Below the pieces are notes generated by a model. The model had not been told where the DNA came from. It saw nothing but the letters and a program-made list of their open reading frames with translations, and did not search any database. From contig CM061231.1 of assembly GCA_030844895.1 (NCBI GenBank), positions 4,656,001 to 4,720,000 of the forward strand: a stretch of DNA of 64,000 nt, read 5' to 3'. This stretch comes from Ambrosia x helenae (lineage: Eukaryota > Streptophyta > Magnoliopsida > Asterales > Asteraceae). Position numbers and translations under genes: made by a program. This document shows, piece by piece, positions 22,368 to 35,327 of the stretch; the first letter of the stretch is position 1, and each line of letters begins with the position of its first letter.

Positions 22368-23078
22368 TGATACGAACCCAAAAAATATGGGCCCTACTAA
22401 CACAAGTAATCTGGGCCCTGCTCTTCAATTTCGGAATCCACAATATGACCCAAGGCCCAATTAATTTCAGTTTATGACGTGGGGTGTCATCCACGAAATC
22501 AGGAGTAGGGGTGGAACCGTTACTGCTATTCTCTTAGATAAGAACTGATGTGTGTTATCTGTTTTTGTTGATGTTTTTGTTTATCAAAGTAGGATTTACC
22601 TATTATAATTGGAGTTTTAGCCAATCTCGAATCAGGCTGTCAATTTCAATATCAAGTTTTCTTTTTCCTTGGTTTTAAAAAGCGAGAAGCGCACTGAGGT
22701 GACAAGGTCTAAACCCAAGGCGCAAAACGCAAAAGCGGTGCGCATTTCGTACGCGAAGCGCAAATTGATTATATAGTTCTTTTACATATATTTAAAAGGT
22801 TTTTAGCATCCCCTAACTAAAATATAGCTATAAGTAAGGTTTATACATGTTTTAACAAACAAAAAACCTACATGTACTACCTAAAAAGCCTATTGTACAA
22901 CAATTCACTGCACAATAAGAGCCGTATACATGAGGCGCGAGCCTCAGGTCAATATTTTGCCTAAAAAGCGCGCCTCAGGTGCGCTTCATGTACACTGTGA
23001 CCTCAGGTCACCTAAGGCGCTGCTCTTTGCGCCTAGGCGCGCTTTTTTAAACCAAGTAGTTTTCCTATTTCTATCAAT
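22368..23078 (+). repeat. LTR-like block interrupted by a MITE
   Basis: It starts TGATACGAACCC and, after removal of the insertion at 22668-23056, ends ..CTATCA directly before ATTGTTCCATTGCCGG, a variant of the primer-site-like word at 21217. Apart from these ends it does not match the LTR-like block at 21022, so the two belong to different subfamilies. Confidence 0.5.
22668..23056. mobile_element. MITE with CTTGGTTTTAAAAAGCG ends
   Basis: The left end CTTGGTTTTAAAAAGCG and right end CGCTTTTTTAAACCAAG form an imperfect terminal inverted repeat around 389 bp. Subterminal GAGGCGC/GCGCCT words are also inverted. No ORF and no clear target duplication, so the superfamily is not assigned. Confidence 0.65.
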
Positions 23079-23430
23079 TGTTCCATTGCCGGAAATCATT
23101 CACCACTCGCCTACCCAATTCAACCAGAACTCCATCTTCGCAAATCCCAAATAGGGAATTCACTTTCCAGTTCAGTTGGGAATTGACGTCTCAATTTTTG
23201 AAAATCGGGAAACTCTTCATCAATCGCACACCCGGTTCAATCGCAATTCCAGCCTCACCAAATCCAATCAATCACTGAAATTACAGTTCAACCAGGAACG
23301 TCTTAGACTTTAATCGGAAATTCCAAATCGGAAATCCAATCAAATTCTAAAACGAAAACTAGTTTGATCAATTTTTGAAATCCAATTTTGACAAATCTGA
23401 TCACTTTTCTCAAGTTCAAAATTGGGAATG

Positions 23431-23880
23431 ATGGCATCCCAAACTCAAAGCCAACCTGAAGGAAGACTGATACCAGATCAAATTGTTGCCTAGTTAACCA
23501 CAATTGCATCCCGACTTGACGCCATAGTGTGTCAACTAAAGGGTGATGATGCAGAGATCAAGGCTTGGATGGATGTCAAGGAAGTTCGGTCTATAAAAGA
23601 AGCAAATGTCGAAAAGGAAGACAATCATGGCGAAACTCAAACACACTCAAGTACAACAAGATTAACCTCTGAACGCGATCCAGTTACCCGTGATACATGG
23701 ACAGCCTAACCAGGTTCTGTTCAGGCTGCACCAGGATTCAGGCTAAAGAAAAAACAGGTTAACGGTACCATTGGACATGGCAGATCTGGTGAACCCATTG
23801 CAAGACCATCATCTGGTGGTGTGCCTGGGAAGCCTGTTACTTTGTTGTTGCCCGGAAGTTTACGGACCCGTTTTCTGTTT
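23431..23880 (+). pseudogene. Second Gypsy gag N-terminal relic
   Basis: An ATG at 23431 opens MASQTQSQPEG, followed by a stop and LTTIASRLDAIVCQLKGDD, which matches the first relic's IASRLESMESLKDDV region. The frame reopens through 23709. The zinc-knuckle and pol regions are absent. Confidence 0.5.
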
Positions 23881-24053
23881 CAGTTAGTTCATGGATCCAT
23901 AATCTGTTGTTTCGACACCCTACAACATGGGAATCGACCTGCAACTGCATTCCGTTTTAGCTCATCGAGGGGTCTATGAAGCAAGTGAACCTACAATTGA
24001 ATGGCTTATTGCTGGTGCCACCATTCGTTGAAAGATGCAACTCGGAAAATTAT

Positions 24054-24452
24054 GACTTGTTAGGCGCATCAATTCCCTTGTTTTCGACTTGAGGACAAGT
24101 CTATTCTCCGGGCAGGATGTATACACCACTTATACAAAGGTTTAGAATCATTGTGGGCTTACGACTTATAAAACTGGTTATATAAGTGACAACACACAAG
24201 ACATAACTTATGAATTTTTTTTATAAAACGAACAGTTGAACCATGCCAGGACCTGACTTGTTAGGCGCATCAATTCCCTTGTTTTCGACTTGAGGACAAG
24301 TCTATTCTCTAGGCAGGATGTATACACCACTTATACAAAGGTTTAGAACTATTGTGGGCTTACGACTTATAAAACTGGTTATATAAGTGACAACTGAAGA
24401 CATAACTTATGAATTTTATTATAAAACGAACAGTTGAACCATTCCAGGACCT
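24054..24452. repeat. Tandem duplication, about 200 bp x 2
   Basis: Copy 1 (24054-24254, 201 bp) and copy 2 (24255-24452, 198 bp) both begin GACTTGTTAGGCGCATC and end TTCCAGGACCT or GCCAGGACCT. They differ at only a handful of sites. Each contains ACTTGAGGACAAGTCT, a phrase seen near the 3' end of Gypsy pol, so the unit is probably the tail of the relic upstream. Confidence 0.85.
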
Positions 24453-27400
24453 GACAATCTGACATAAAACGTAAGCCCACAAAAACATCATATTGCAAGG
24501 TATTATATCTTCACCAAGTAGGAAATGTAGGAATGCACCACTTAAAAAGAAAACGTTACCACTCTTTTAAGCAATATTAACAAGTACAAAATTTTTGGAC
24601 AGAATGTTTCAGGTTAAACCATTTTGACCAGTTACCCAACCCATCCAATTTGCCATCTCTAGTCTGAACCTAGGAGGGTATCGCCGCAGTGTATTTACAC
24701 CCATAGTAGAAAGAGCAGTCAAAACTCAAAAAGCATTTAAAAAATATCTCAAGATTTTAGGATATCATTACTGGAAACGTGATGTCAAAGTGTTCTCTAC
24801 AAAATCAGTAATGCAGTATCTTATTGTCATAATGAATAGCAAATTCAACAAGGGTGGTAACAACAAAACTATGAAAGATCAAATACTAAATTCCTCTAAT
24901 TAACCTGAAATGATCTTTTGACCTATGAAAATGGCATCATCTAATGGTCAACCATTGTAGTTTCTAGGTGACGATGGAATTGTTAAAAATAAGTATAAGG
25001 AAACCCAAATTCATACCTATTTGCACTATTAAGCACTTGGATCATGAGTTTGCCCATGTGTCCTGCAAGAATCCAAGAAGTTGACAGCAGCCATAAGACT
25101 GTACCACACAGACGGCATCTTTTGTCAATTATGTTTCACTTATTTAAACAGAAAATCAACAAATTATAAAAACAAAAAACACATGATACTAAAAGGCCTA
25201 TAGTAAGTAGTAATCACCTTTAAAATTTCCTTTGACAAGGCCGATCCAGAAGGAGCATTGTCTTGCCATAGCTGAGATTTCAAATCTGAGACATGAATCC
25301 AAATGTCAAATATATGAATGAATTGAACAATAGATTGCATGCATTGTATGCACATGTAAATTTTATTTTTGGGAACAAGCAAAATAAAGCACCATCATAA
25401 GAACAAAACCAACAGTTAAATTATACCAAGACAGCAGGACCTAACATGAAGTGGTAAACCCGCAAATCATCATCATATTATAACATGATTTGTCCTCACC
25501 AAGTAGGAAAATTGGAAAACTAAAAAATAACAGGATCCTTACGTGATATTTAAGGCCAAGATCTAAAAATCTATCCATGGAGAAGTATTTGAACGTGAAT
25601 AAGCTAAACTGAAACCAAAAATGATTGAAAATAACAATTCCTCTCCTTACAAGTTCAATCACGTGACTCACTCCTAGATTCTATAAATAAGACTTAAATA
25701 CTACCCACCCCACCCCCTCACGGAGGCTCCGGAAAATATATCACGCTATCTTATGTCAACCAATTATATTAGCATATATCGTAGACTACTAAATATCAAT
25801 GTCACGCTACAGCTATAGTTACAGAAGTGTTGAATAAAAATATTAATGTAATGGATCACAATGGCTCAGTTTCGGAGCACTCTAATTCTCTACAGGACAT
25901 ATCATTGCAAATAAGCCTTTTTATCTCTTTATGCCAAACTATGAAAAGCTTTCTCCAATGAAAGAGATGAAAGAGATGATCACGCTTTCACACCTGTGGC
26001 TTGACTTAAACTCTACCTATGACTTCCAAAGATTGCCACCAGGACTTGAGTTTATACATAGCAGCACAAATGTAGTTAAGACACTTAATCTCCTGATTTT
26101 TCATTTCCAAGTTCAAATTTACTTATAATCTAGAGTCGGATATAACTTATAATCAATAAATGTAGCTGCCAACACTATAAAACACAGCCTTGTATCTTAC
26201 ATGGACATAAACAAGTATTCTAAGTTCTAACTGTTTTCAAAACAGAAAAAAAAATTCCAGAAACCAGAAAGTATGTTGTCAATCAGAAAATCAGGTCAAA
26301 GGATAGAAAACTTGGTATTAGATAGCGTGAGGCGCTACGAGACATTTAGGTCCTGAAAGCCGAGGCATGAGCTTCACATACCTGGGGCGTTTGGTATTAT
26401 AAAAATACCAATAAAATATATATAGATGATATTTTAATTTCTTAACTTTTATACACTATAAAATAACATAACATATTATACTAAATACATATAAAAAGCT
26501 CTATTTACAACCAATTAACCAAAGAAGCGTTATGTACAGGAAAAAAGGCCCGACTCTAAGTAATACCCAGTTACAAGTAGTCTGTGCAGAAGGTCACTAA
26601 ACAACTAATTGAACTTACAGTACAAGTTCATAAAGCAACCTAAACAAAAATCAGGAGCCCATATAATAAGAGGTTAGTAGTGTTTGTAAGGTTTTGTTTA
26701 CGTTTCCCTCATCTTTCAACCATCTCACCCATCTCCCAGAAAGCCCAAAACTGCAATGGCAAAGGAAAAATACTTTGATCCAACCCAAGACTGCACCGTT
26801 ACTGCTTCATGGCTTAAAAATTCTGATCCAATGCAAGAAGTGTCGCATCAAGCGGCTCCATGCCTCAGCCTGTGCATTGCCTCATGTAAACGTTTCGCCT
26901 CGCCATCGATTAAGAGCTGCACGCCGCATGGATGCACTTTGAAATCAATGCAGGAAGAAGCCGTCACATGTCCTAGTTTTTTCTTTCCACTCAGATTGTT
27001 TTTACCCCCCACCCAAGCTGCCTAAGTTATTTCATCACAGACTCATTCCTATGCCTCTGGAGTAAACAAAGGTCAGACTACAGAAAATAAAAAATAGATT
27101 TATGTACTAGTCGTCTAGTCTAAGAAAAAAGCAAGTACCCTCTAGATATTTATATGAAAACCCACAAAAAAAAAAAGGAAACACTGATTTGCTCACAAAA
27201 TTTCATGACTTACTTGATTGTGAAAACGCATGCGCCTTCACTCCATATATTGTAGCATCAAGCAATCAACAACGTCCCTTGAGTCCTCGCCATTACCATT
27301 AGACTGTTTTCAGTGCAAATAGTTGATGCCACACCCGTCTAGTAAATGAAGCCTGTTGATCATTACCCTATTCCACGATGCTCTTTGTATTTGCACCAAA

Positions 27401-28249
27401 TGCATTTGTGGGAACAAAAGTCAACTCTTCCTATGTTACCGCCTTTCATGACCCAAATAGTCATCATACTAACTATCCGTTCCATCCCATAAGGATATCA
27501 GGATCAAGAGAAGAAACAAAAAGCAAGGGGTAACCCATGTTTTTTGGCCAATGTAGAAAAAGGGATAATTTGTAGTGGCAGTGATTGAAGATTAAAAGAT
27601 ATAATGTACAGACATAACAAGATGAGATGAGATGACAAATGCTGTCTTCAAAACACAAAAAGAGAGAGAGTTGAAAGTTTCATCATGAAACACATTAACA
27701 GATGACCAGTTATCTACAGTGCTGAGTTGAAAGTCAGCAAGAAACCCCTAATATTCCATTTCAATAAGAACCAACCCCCACCTCCAAAATATAACAAGAC
27801 TATGAGCAGGGTCAGTTAATGTACACAGAACTCAATGTTCCCACCCAAGACGGCAGCTTAAACAAAGTGACATTTTAGTAACTGCTAAACGACTCTTTTG
27901 GCTGGCAAACTGTAACACCACAACACTTGTTACAGTAGACTTATGATCGGCATATGATCAACTAATCAGCATTTCCTTTGTTCTCCAACGATGCACTCAT
28001 GCACAGTACATGATCGAGAATTTTACATCACCACACAAACACAGACATGATGAATTTAATGAAGCATCTTGAATCTTATGCACAGAACTTCATATCTAAA
28101 AATGCAAATAAGAAACACATTACACAGAGTGAATATATAGCCCTAAAATCCAAGAGGTTCTATAGCCTAGCCACCCAAACGGGTAGTGCTTTAGTCCTAG
28201 CTGGCATATTTAGCTCTAGGTTCAGTTGTACAGGAACTGATCTCTAAGA
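24453..28249. other. Unassigned 3.8 kb, no gene demonstrated
   Basis: The composition is mixed and some minus-strand stretches look exon-like (about 25222-25292, 25550-25610), but their splice phases do not join and no family is recognised. About 26325-26930 holds a degenerate inverted GAGGCG-rich repeat related to the one at 28258. The phrase 'tttgaccagttacccaaccc' at 24625-24650 resembles a hAT MITE end. Nothing else is supported. Confidence 0.35.
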
Positions 28250-28257
28250 GATAGATG

Positions 28258-28884
28258 CAATGTTGCAGAAGGCGCTAGGCGGGCGGTGAGGTCTAGCCTA
28301 GGGACTAGGCGGAATTAGGCGTTTTGGTATTTTTATACATATTTTATATGTATACACACAAATTTAGGTGTTTTTTGAAAATATGTTAAGATATATACAC
28401 ATAATACTTAGATATATACACATAATACTACTAAATGTAAACTAGTGAAGATAGAGGGATTAAATTTTTAAATACACAAACTAATTTTACATAAAAAATT
28501 AAAAGTTTTAGGAATAAAAGTAAACTAGTAAAAGATAGAGGGTTAAATGTGAAAATACCTAAAACTTATTTAACCCTAAAACCACTAAACAAACACGTAT
28601 CAGTAGTTCACCAGCCGCCACCTTCTTCTTCTTCCTCCCTATCAGCCCGTCTTCTTCTTGCTCCTCCTCCTCTTTATCAGCTAGTGTCTTCTCCTTCTTC
28701 CTCCTTATCAGCTGCTATCTTCTTCTTCTTCCTCCTTGTTAGCTTCTTCTTCCTCCTGCTATCTTCGGCCTAGGCCCGCGGCCGCCTAATGGCCAAAACG
28801 CCTAGATCTCGTCTAGCCCCTTATTCCGATATGAACCCTCGACTAGCGCCTAGGCGGCCACCTAGGCCGATTTTTACAACACTG
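28258..28884. mobile_element. hAT element with GGCGCTAG subtermini
   Basis: The left end CAATGTTGCAGAAG and right end TTTTTACAACACTG form an imperfect inverted repeat of the CAGTGTTGTAAAA type. A perfect 8-bp duplication GATAGATG flanks it (28250-28257, 28885-28892). Subterminal GGCGCTAGGCGG/CCGCCTAGGCC words are inverted. The interior holds a CTTCTTCTTCCTCC-type minisatellite at 28619-28770. No transposase. Confidence 0.88.
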
Positions 28885-29601
28885 GATAGATGAAGGTTGG
28901 TCTTTACAGGTTGATGTAATTGTACATGTACATTCATCAGCTTAGCAACACTAATTCACCTCAATTAAAAAGAAACTCCAGACACTTGTTACCTGGGAAT
29001 GTAATCAAGAATCACCAAAACCATTGTGCATTTCAATTTTCCAAGGTCATTTAATTTTTTAACACCATACTTGACAAATGAACGTGCTATAGAAGCTTAC
29101 CGGTCCAAGGGTAACAGACTCAAGAACTTTAAGTAAACATCCCTTGCTAACTCACCGATCTTAAGGAAAAATGATTGTCAGGGTAGACTAAACCCATTCA
29201 GACATTCATACTACACATATTAAAGTTCTATAATAAATGACATGGCATCAGGTAATCAAAGCACAAATGAATGTTAATAACAAATGTTTATCCAACATCT
29301 TGCACATCCACATTTCAGCAATAAAACAACTTAAGTCAAGAAAAATAATCCAAATGACGACATACACATATGCTTTAGATAACACACGCACACAGACCAC
29401 GACAATATAAAAAGCCAATTCTTAGTTCAAATTAACTACTAGCTTTTGCTGAAAAGCAACAATATCCAAAATAGCATATGCATATAGTAATAAACGTCTC
29501 TTATGAGATTAACATTTCAAACAAACCTAGACTTCAATTCAGAGTACCATATATTTGCTCCGATAAGCAATGTAAGAGACCACAGCTTAGCATGAGATAG
29601 T
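28885..29601. other. 3' flank of the FLX-like gene
   Basis: No element or second gene is recognised. The proximal 200-300 bp is expected to include the 3' untranslated region of the minus-strand FLX-like gene, but no canonical AATAAA polyadenylation signal stands out. Confidence 0.35.
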
Positions 29602-32231
29602 TTATCTGTGCCCTTGAGCCCGTTGCATATCATACGTGCCCCATGATCCAGGTCCAGGTCCATACTGAGGATAGCCTTCAGCACCAGGCTGTACCTGGTA
29701 ACAGTAGTACAAAAATTTAAGCCCTAAGAAATGGTCATTTTCAAACAAACTCTGGAGTAATGTAAAAAATCAACATAATGAAGATAATAGAATGTGGCAA
29801 TGCACAAACTGACAAACTACACTACAGAAAAAAGTCTAAAATAATGAGATAACATACAGGATTCATTTGATTAGTAGAACTCATCCCGTAATTTGCAGGA
29901 TAAGGATTCACTCCATAGCTAGCATCAACATTGCCGTAATTTGTGTTATAGCCTGTGTAGAAACACCCGAGATAACCATTAAAATGCAAAACTAGAACCT
30001 GATGTAGGTGTTTCAAATTGCCTATTAAAACGGCTTATCTGCTTATTGCTCATAACAATAAGCAGTTTGGGAGTAGCGACGTCAATCTGTTTATTCAGAA
30101 CAGCTTGTTTCCCTTACAAATAATCAGACAAGCAGTTTAGACAAGCAATCCCAAAGACCCAAACACCTATAACAGTTAATTGGTGTATCAAAATGCACTA
30201 AAAAAATGTAGCTTTAATTAGCAATGCCAGACACCCATAATGAAGGTGTAATCCCTTTTCATACCAGGATTCGGATTCCCTACTGCTGCTGCAGCACGTG
30301 TCCTTTTTTCAGCATTAGCCATCTCAGCACGTAACTTTTCCAATTCACGAGCCATAGAGAGTAAATTCTTCTCCATCACTTGACCATGCTCATAGTTTTC
30401 TGCGTGACCCTTTTTCTCCTGTTCAATTGCAGCCCTTGAAGAAGAAAATATCATGTCAATATACATTCAACCATTCATATACAAAGTAATATGTTTTTCA
30501 GGTACTTATGATTTTCGTGTAAAAAAAAAAGCAAGAAACACGAAACACATAGTGATACAAAGTAATATGTTTTTCAGGTACTTATGTGTTTTGTAAGAAA
30601 AAAGGAAACACAAAAACAAATGGTGATTTTACAAATAAACAAAATTTTAACATCCATTAACAATCCTAGTCGCATATCAACAAAACTAAAAGTTTCCACT
30701 CCCCTTGTAGACAAATGACAATTAGTATAAAAAAATAATTCATGACATTTTTGAGACATCATATACATGTGTGTATATGCACTTCAAAAGTGGAAGAAAA
30801 CGAAGCCCCAACGATTTGGTCTGGCTTGGACCGGCGATTTTGTCCGATTTTGTCGCGTACCGGAGACGATTTGGTACATAACGATTTTCGATTGGGTACA
30901 AAACGATCCAATACGGAAATCGCGGCTGTTTGAGCGATTTAGGTAACTATGGGATAAATGCACTTCACAGGGACTGTATTTTAGATTGAAGTGGCAAAAT
31001 GGGTGGGTTGGCTACGGTTCGCAAATAGGCAACTTTTGATACAGGTAGAATCACTTTTTGTCCAACTGTTATACTAGTGTGGAAACTATGCACACAAAAA
31101 ATATATGATTACAATTACACCATACCAATCTTATATTCTGCGTACAGAGGTTTAAAAGGCTGTATTCATTAAAATACACTTTCAACGACTTTTGACCCTT
31201 TCAATCAATTTGACCAGATTCCTTTTTAATTAAAAATTTTAAATGTATATGTCCCATTTGACCATTACAGATTAAAAAAAACTCACATCAAACCATTCAT
31301 AAGTCATAAGTGAATGGGCCGTAATTACCACCTTTAGTCTTTAGGCAGTTAGCTAATACGAACTGGTGTGAGTCAGCATTATTGGCTTCTGCTACTAAAT
31401 AAGATATATATCAACAATGTCATCGCTTTTAGATACAAAGTGCGAGCCTTCTTTTAGAACTTTACTTTTCATGTCAGCTATTATTGGAGTTCATTAAATA
31501 CAAATAAAAAATAACGTGTGGTTCCATACAAAGTGAATAAACATCAACACCTCAGCATAATAGGGTTCAAGAACATCGAAAATTGCAATTATTATTAATT
31601 TATTATTATTATTATTAGATATCAAGACTTACCTCATACGTTGCAGTTCCTGCCTAAGCCCTCCGATTTCTGATTTGAGTGCTGGAACTTGCTGCAATTC
31701 AGCATTAGCTCTAGCAAAATCTTGGGTCATACCCTGAACTTGCGCAGTAAGCTTTTGACGAGTGGCAGTCAATTCCTTAATATCAGCATGCAATTTCATA
31801 AGCTCAGCCCGCATGCCTTCAACCCCATGAAGATCATGTTCCATTTTCGCCGACTTCTCATACAACTCCCTCATCTGCATATCCTTCTCCATGAGTAAGT
31901 TTCTAGCAAAATGATCGCTTTGTTGAAGCTCATGTTGTGCCGCTTCTAACTCCTGCTTAAGTGCAACATGGGTTGCAGCAAACCGTTGGTTATCAACCAA
32001 CAGCCCCTGAATGTCCTGAAGTTGAGCCGCTAACTGTTCCTCAAAAATAGCAGGGTGAGGCGGGAGTGGTCTATGACTCCTTGCAAACTCAGCTTCCCGC
32101 ATCTCTTCAAGCAAGGCAGGGTGAGGCATCGGGCCTAGATTCCTTCCAAACGGTGGCTCGTGAATAAGCGGCATTCCACCATGTGGGACACCTTTCATCG
32201 GAAGCGGGGGTCCACGATTCCTCCCAGCCAT
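29602..32231 (-). CDS. FLXL: FLX-like coiled-coil protein (FLOWERING LOCUS C EXPRESSOR-like)
   Basis: Four exons join in phase to 318 codons: 31633-32231, 30265-30434, 29858-29952 and 29602-29694 (stop TAA at 29604-29602). All donors are GT and all acceptors AG. The start is the ATG at 32231 (MAGRNRGPP); an apparent upstream start three codons earlier is TTG. Residues 1-60 are Gly/Pro-rich. Residues about 62-245 form a long coiled coil including the family motifs NQRFAATHVALKQEL, QVPALKSEIGGLRQELQ and, across the first splice junction, MRAAIEQEKKGHAEN. The C-terminus (about 250-318) is a Gly/Tyr/Pro-rich tail. Arabidopsis FLX and FLX-like proteins act in the FRIGIDA-linked complex that promotes FLC expression; which paralogue this is (FLXL1 to FLXL4) cannot be decided by eye. 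Length matches the family (about 280-360 aa). No damage is seen, so the gene is probably functional. Confidence 0.93.
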
Positions 32232-32589
32232 CTTCCTCAAACAAAATTCAAAAAAATGAAAGAATCTAACTCCTTAAATGCTGTATAAAATCTACTAAAC
32301 GAATCCACCTACAAACAAAGACAAAATAAAATAATCAACCCTAACCACAAGAATATATTATCCTCCTAAAAGAACATTTGACATCAGATAATCAGAAAAG
32401 GTATTCTATCAATCAGTGAGTGATATTGATACATGCACGGCCAAGTACATGTTATGTTTCTCTTTTTAGTTCATTAAAAGGTAGTTGTTTAATCCATAGC
32501 TATCAAAGGGCGCTAGGCTCATAGGCCTCACCTGGGGCCTAAACGCAAGGCGCAAAAAAATGAGGGCCTGAGTTTGAAAAGCGAAAAAA

Positions 32590-33945
32590 GAAAAAACAAC
32601 AACCGTACCCAGAAAATCCCACAAATAGCGACGCTATTAGTAGGGTCTGGGAAGGGTAAGATGTAGGCAAACCATACCCCTATCTTTAGAGATAGAGAGG
32701 CTGCTTCCAGAGAGACCCTCGGCTCGAAAAAAAAAAAAAAAAAAACCCGCACATTATATATTTATAAGTAAATAGACAAACACAAAACACTAAAAAAAGT
32801 AGTGAATGCATAACATAAAATAACACATGTATATTTAAATGCATAGAAACCATCCCTAAAAAAAAAAAAAAAAAACGCCGGCACAAAAGAAATTTTCTCC
32901 TAATTCCTAAAAATCTTTAACTTTTATCCTAAGCCTCCATGAATTCCTATCTTGGACCATATCCTCAGAGAGGTGCAATTCTAACAAATCTTGCCTAATC
33001 CGATCAACCCAAGTCAAATTGGGTCTGCCTCTACTCCTCCTCCCCTCCACCGTGAGGTGTTCCACTCTTCTGACTGGAGCTGTCATATGTCTCCGCTTCA
33101 CATGTCCAAACCATCTTAATCTCCCTTCCTTTATCTTATCCGATATATTAGCCACTTTTATCCTCTTCCTAAGAACCTCATTTCTAATCCGATCTAACCT
33201 AGTGTGGCCACACATCCACCTCAACATTCTCATCTCTGCCACTTCCATCTTTCGTAACTGTGTCTTTCTGATGGCCCAACAGTCTGTCCCATAAAGAATA
33301 GCAGGTCGAACTGCAACCCTATAAAATTTTCCCTTTAATTTAGTTGGGAACCTCTGTCCTCTTATCGCACAAAACTCCAGTGGCTGCCCTCCACTTACAC
33401 CATCCAGCTTGAATGCGATGTGCAACCTCACTATCAATCTCCCCGTCCCTTTGAACAAACGATCCTAAGTACTTAAACTTAGTTACTTGCAGGACCACAT
33501 GACCTTCAATGGTGATCTGGGTGTGATCTTCATTGTTTGCCCTGCTTAAATCGCAGTGCATGTACTCCGTCTTAGAGCGACTAATCCTTAAACCTTTTCC
33601 CTCCAAAGCTAATCGCCATTCTTCTAACCTCATATTCAGACTATGCTTAGTTTCCGCGATTAATACAATGTCATTGGCAAAAAGCATGCACCACGGTAAT
33701 GTCTCCTAAATGGACTTAGACACCTCATCTAAGATAACCGCAAAAAGAAACGGGCTCAACGCGGACCCTTGGTGGAGCCCTACCTCCACGGGAAAGAAAT
33801 CAGTATCCCCTACCGGCGCACGGACACTAGTTTCAGTCCTATCATAATCTAGAGAATTTGGTAGGAAACCATCCGGAATATGAGAATCTCGCCGGAACCT
33901 GCGCGCGCCTAAACCATCACCCGGTGGGAGAGGCTTAACCATGTG
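32590..33945 (-). pseudogene. RTE-type LINE, 5'-truncated, in FLX-like leader intron
   Basis: The minus strand gives, in order, VGLHQGSALSPFLFAVILDE, then MLFANDIVLIAETK (the reverse transcriptase F-A-D-D block with the first Asp replaced by Asn), then YGTDCWAIRK, MRMLRWMCGHTRLDRI and LRWFGHVKRR. This is the C-terminal half of an RTE-clade LINE protein. Frames change near 33340-33460 and 33690. The 3' untranslated part (about 32595-32730) carries GGAAGCAGCCTCTCTA and ends in a TTG-type repeat, as in plant RTE elements; poly-T tracts on minus interrupt it. It lies between the FLX-like ATG and its probable leader exon, in the same orientation as the gene. Confidence 0.85.
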
Positions 33946-34305
33946 TTAGTTGCTTAATTTGGTAGAAAAAAATTAAGCTAAAAAATATTGGTCTCTAGAA
34001 GAGAATGTCTATTTCTATAATCTTGTTCTTTGGAGCGTAACCATCTCGAACCGGTCTCTAACAGATATACTAATATCCAACCCTAACATTAAAAAACACT
34101 CAAACTTCCACAACACAATTCAGTATCAAATTCCTGGCTAAAAGTTTGTAAAACCAACAAGAATTCGATGATATTGACGATGATGATAGACAGATTATGC
34201 AAATAAATCAACAGATGAATAAGAAAGTTCATTCAGAATAAGCATGATCAGCGATTTGAATAAAATAGAATAAAATAAAGCCCTAATTGACAAAAACCTA
34301 TAATG

Positions 34306-34342
<37 letters not shown>

Positions 34343-34411
34343 GATCAATGCGAAAGATAAGAAAACCCTGGAAATATTTAAACAATATGATGATGAAGTG
34401 AACATACAAAC

Positions 34412-34490
34412 CTGAGAGAGAGAGAGAGAGAGACAGAGACAGAGAGAGTTTGTTTGACGGAAGGTGAAGTTCGCCTTGCAGCGGGGTTTT
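34412..34490 (-). promoter_or_regulatory. Probable 5' leader exon of the FLX-like gene
   Basis: On minus, a CT-rich tract (about 34448-34414; GA repeats on plus) ends ..CTCTCAG and is followed by GTTTGTATG, a good donor at 34411. CT-rich leaders are common in plant 5' untranslated regions. An acceptor TTTGAG just before the ATG at 32231 would complete a 2.2 kb leader intron. No TATA box was found upstream. This exon is an inference. Confidence 0.4.
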
Positions 34491-35083
34491 GAGGTTGTCG
34501 GGTTCTTAGAAAATCTGTAACCCGACCCGGTTTAGATAGATACCTACTTTAGAGTGTTTGGGATTGAGTTTGAAAAAACAACTCTGACTCCTGGCGTTAT
34601 TAGAATTGGGCACGGGTACCCTATTATCAGCACGGTAATACCGTCGTTACATGTGCTGGTAGGGTTCTCGTGGACCGTTTTCTGGTTGTTGTTACCATGT
34701 TGGTACAAAGAAACGGTCTTTTTCTTGATCGATGATAATATGTCACGTTTTACCTTCACCTTTGACCGTGATATTTTGACCGTATTTTATTTTTGACCGT
34801 TTACATTTTGACCTTGTTTTAACGTCCCACTTACGGTGTGCGCATATAATGTATATATGTGTAGCCATCGGGGGGCAAAAGTAAAGTTGCACTAGTTTTA
34901 ACGTTATTTTACTTATTTCGTGAAAATAACGTTAAAAACGATGGACGGTTAATCATGCATCATGTGGTGGCGTTGATAGTCAAAAGACAAAGGGGTACAT
35001 GCACCGATCGGGTTTGTCCCGATTGCTAAGTGTTATGTCCCTTATGTCCAAGGCTTGATACCAAACCACATCGAGCCGGGGGT
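34491..35083. other. Upstream region, no gene
   Basis: No domain-bearing frame. It contains scattered TTTGACCGT words (34760-34815) repeated again near 35205, suggesting old repeat sequence. It may include the FLX-like promoter next to 34490. Confidence 0.3.
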
Positions 35084-35212
35084 GTCACTGGAAGCAGCCT
35101 CTCTATTCTTAGGGGTAGAGGTAAGGCTGTCTACATCTTACCCTCCTCAGACCCTACCTTAGCTTTGCTATAGGTGGGATTAACTGAGTATGATGATGAT
35201 GATGACATTTTG
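35084..35212 (+). mobile_element. RTE-LINE or AU-SINE 3' tail
   Basis: GGAAGCAGCCTCTCTATTC, then CTACATCTTACCCTCCTCAG, then GTGGGATTAACTGAGTATG and a short GAT repeat. The same 3' block is present on minus at 32595-32730. It is the shared tail of plant RTE LINEs and the SINEs they mobilise. The 5' part is not identifiable. Confidence 0.65.
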
Positions 35213-35327
35213 ACCTTGTTTTATGTTTTACCCTATACAAATCATACTTTTACATAACATAAACACGGTGAACTTTCATTAAAAATTTAAACACTATTAC
35301 ACAATAAACATTAAACAACCGTAAACA

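Noticed and set aside
25164..25671. Exon-like minus-strand stretches (e.g. LKSQLWQDNAPSGSALSKEI at about 25222-25292 and FKYFSMDRFLDLGLKYH at about 25550-25600)
   Set aside because: Both have AG/GT borders and protein-like composition, but the splice phases do not match when joined, no start or family is recognisable, and neighbouring exons are missing.
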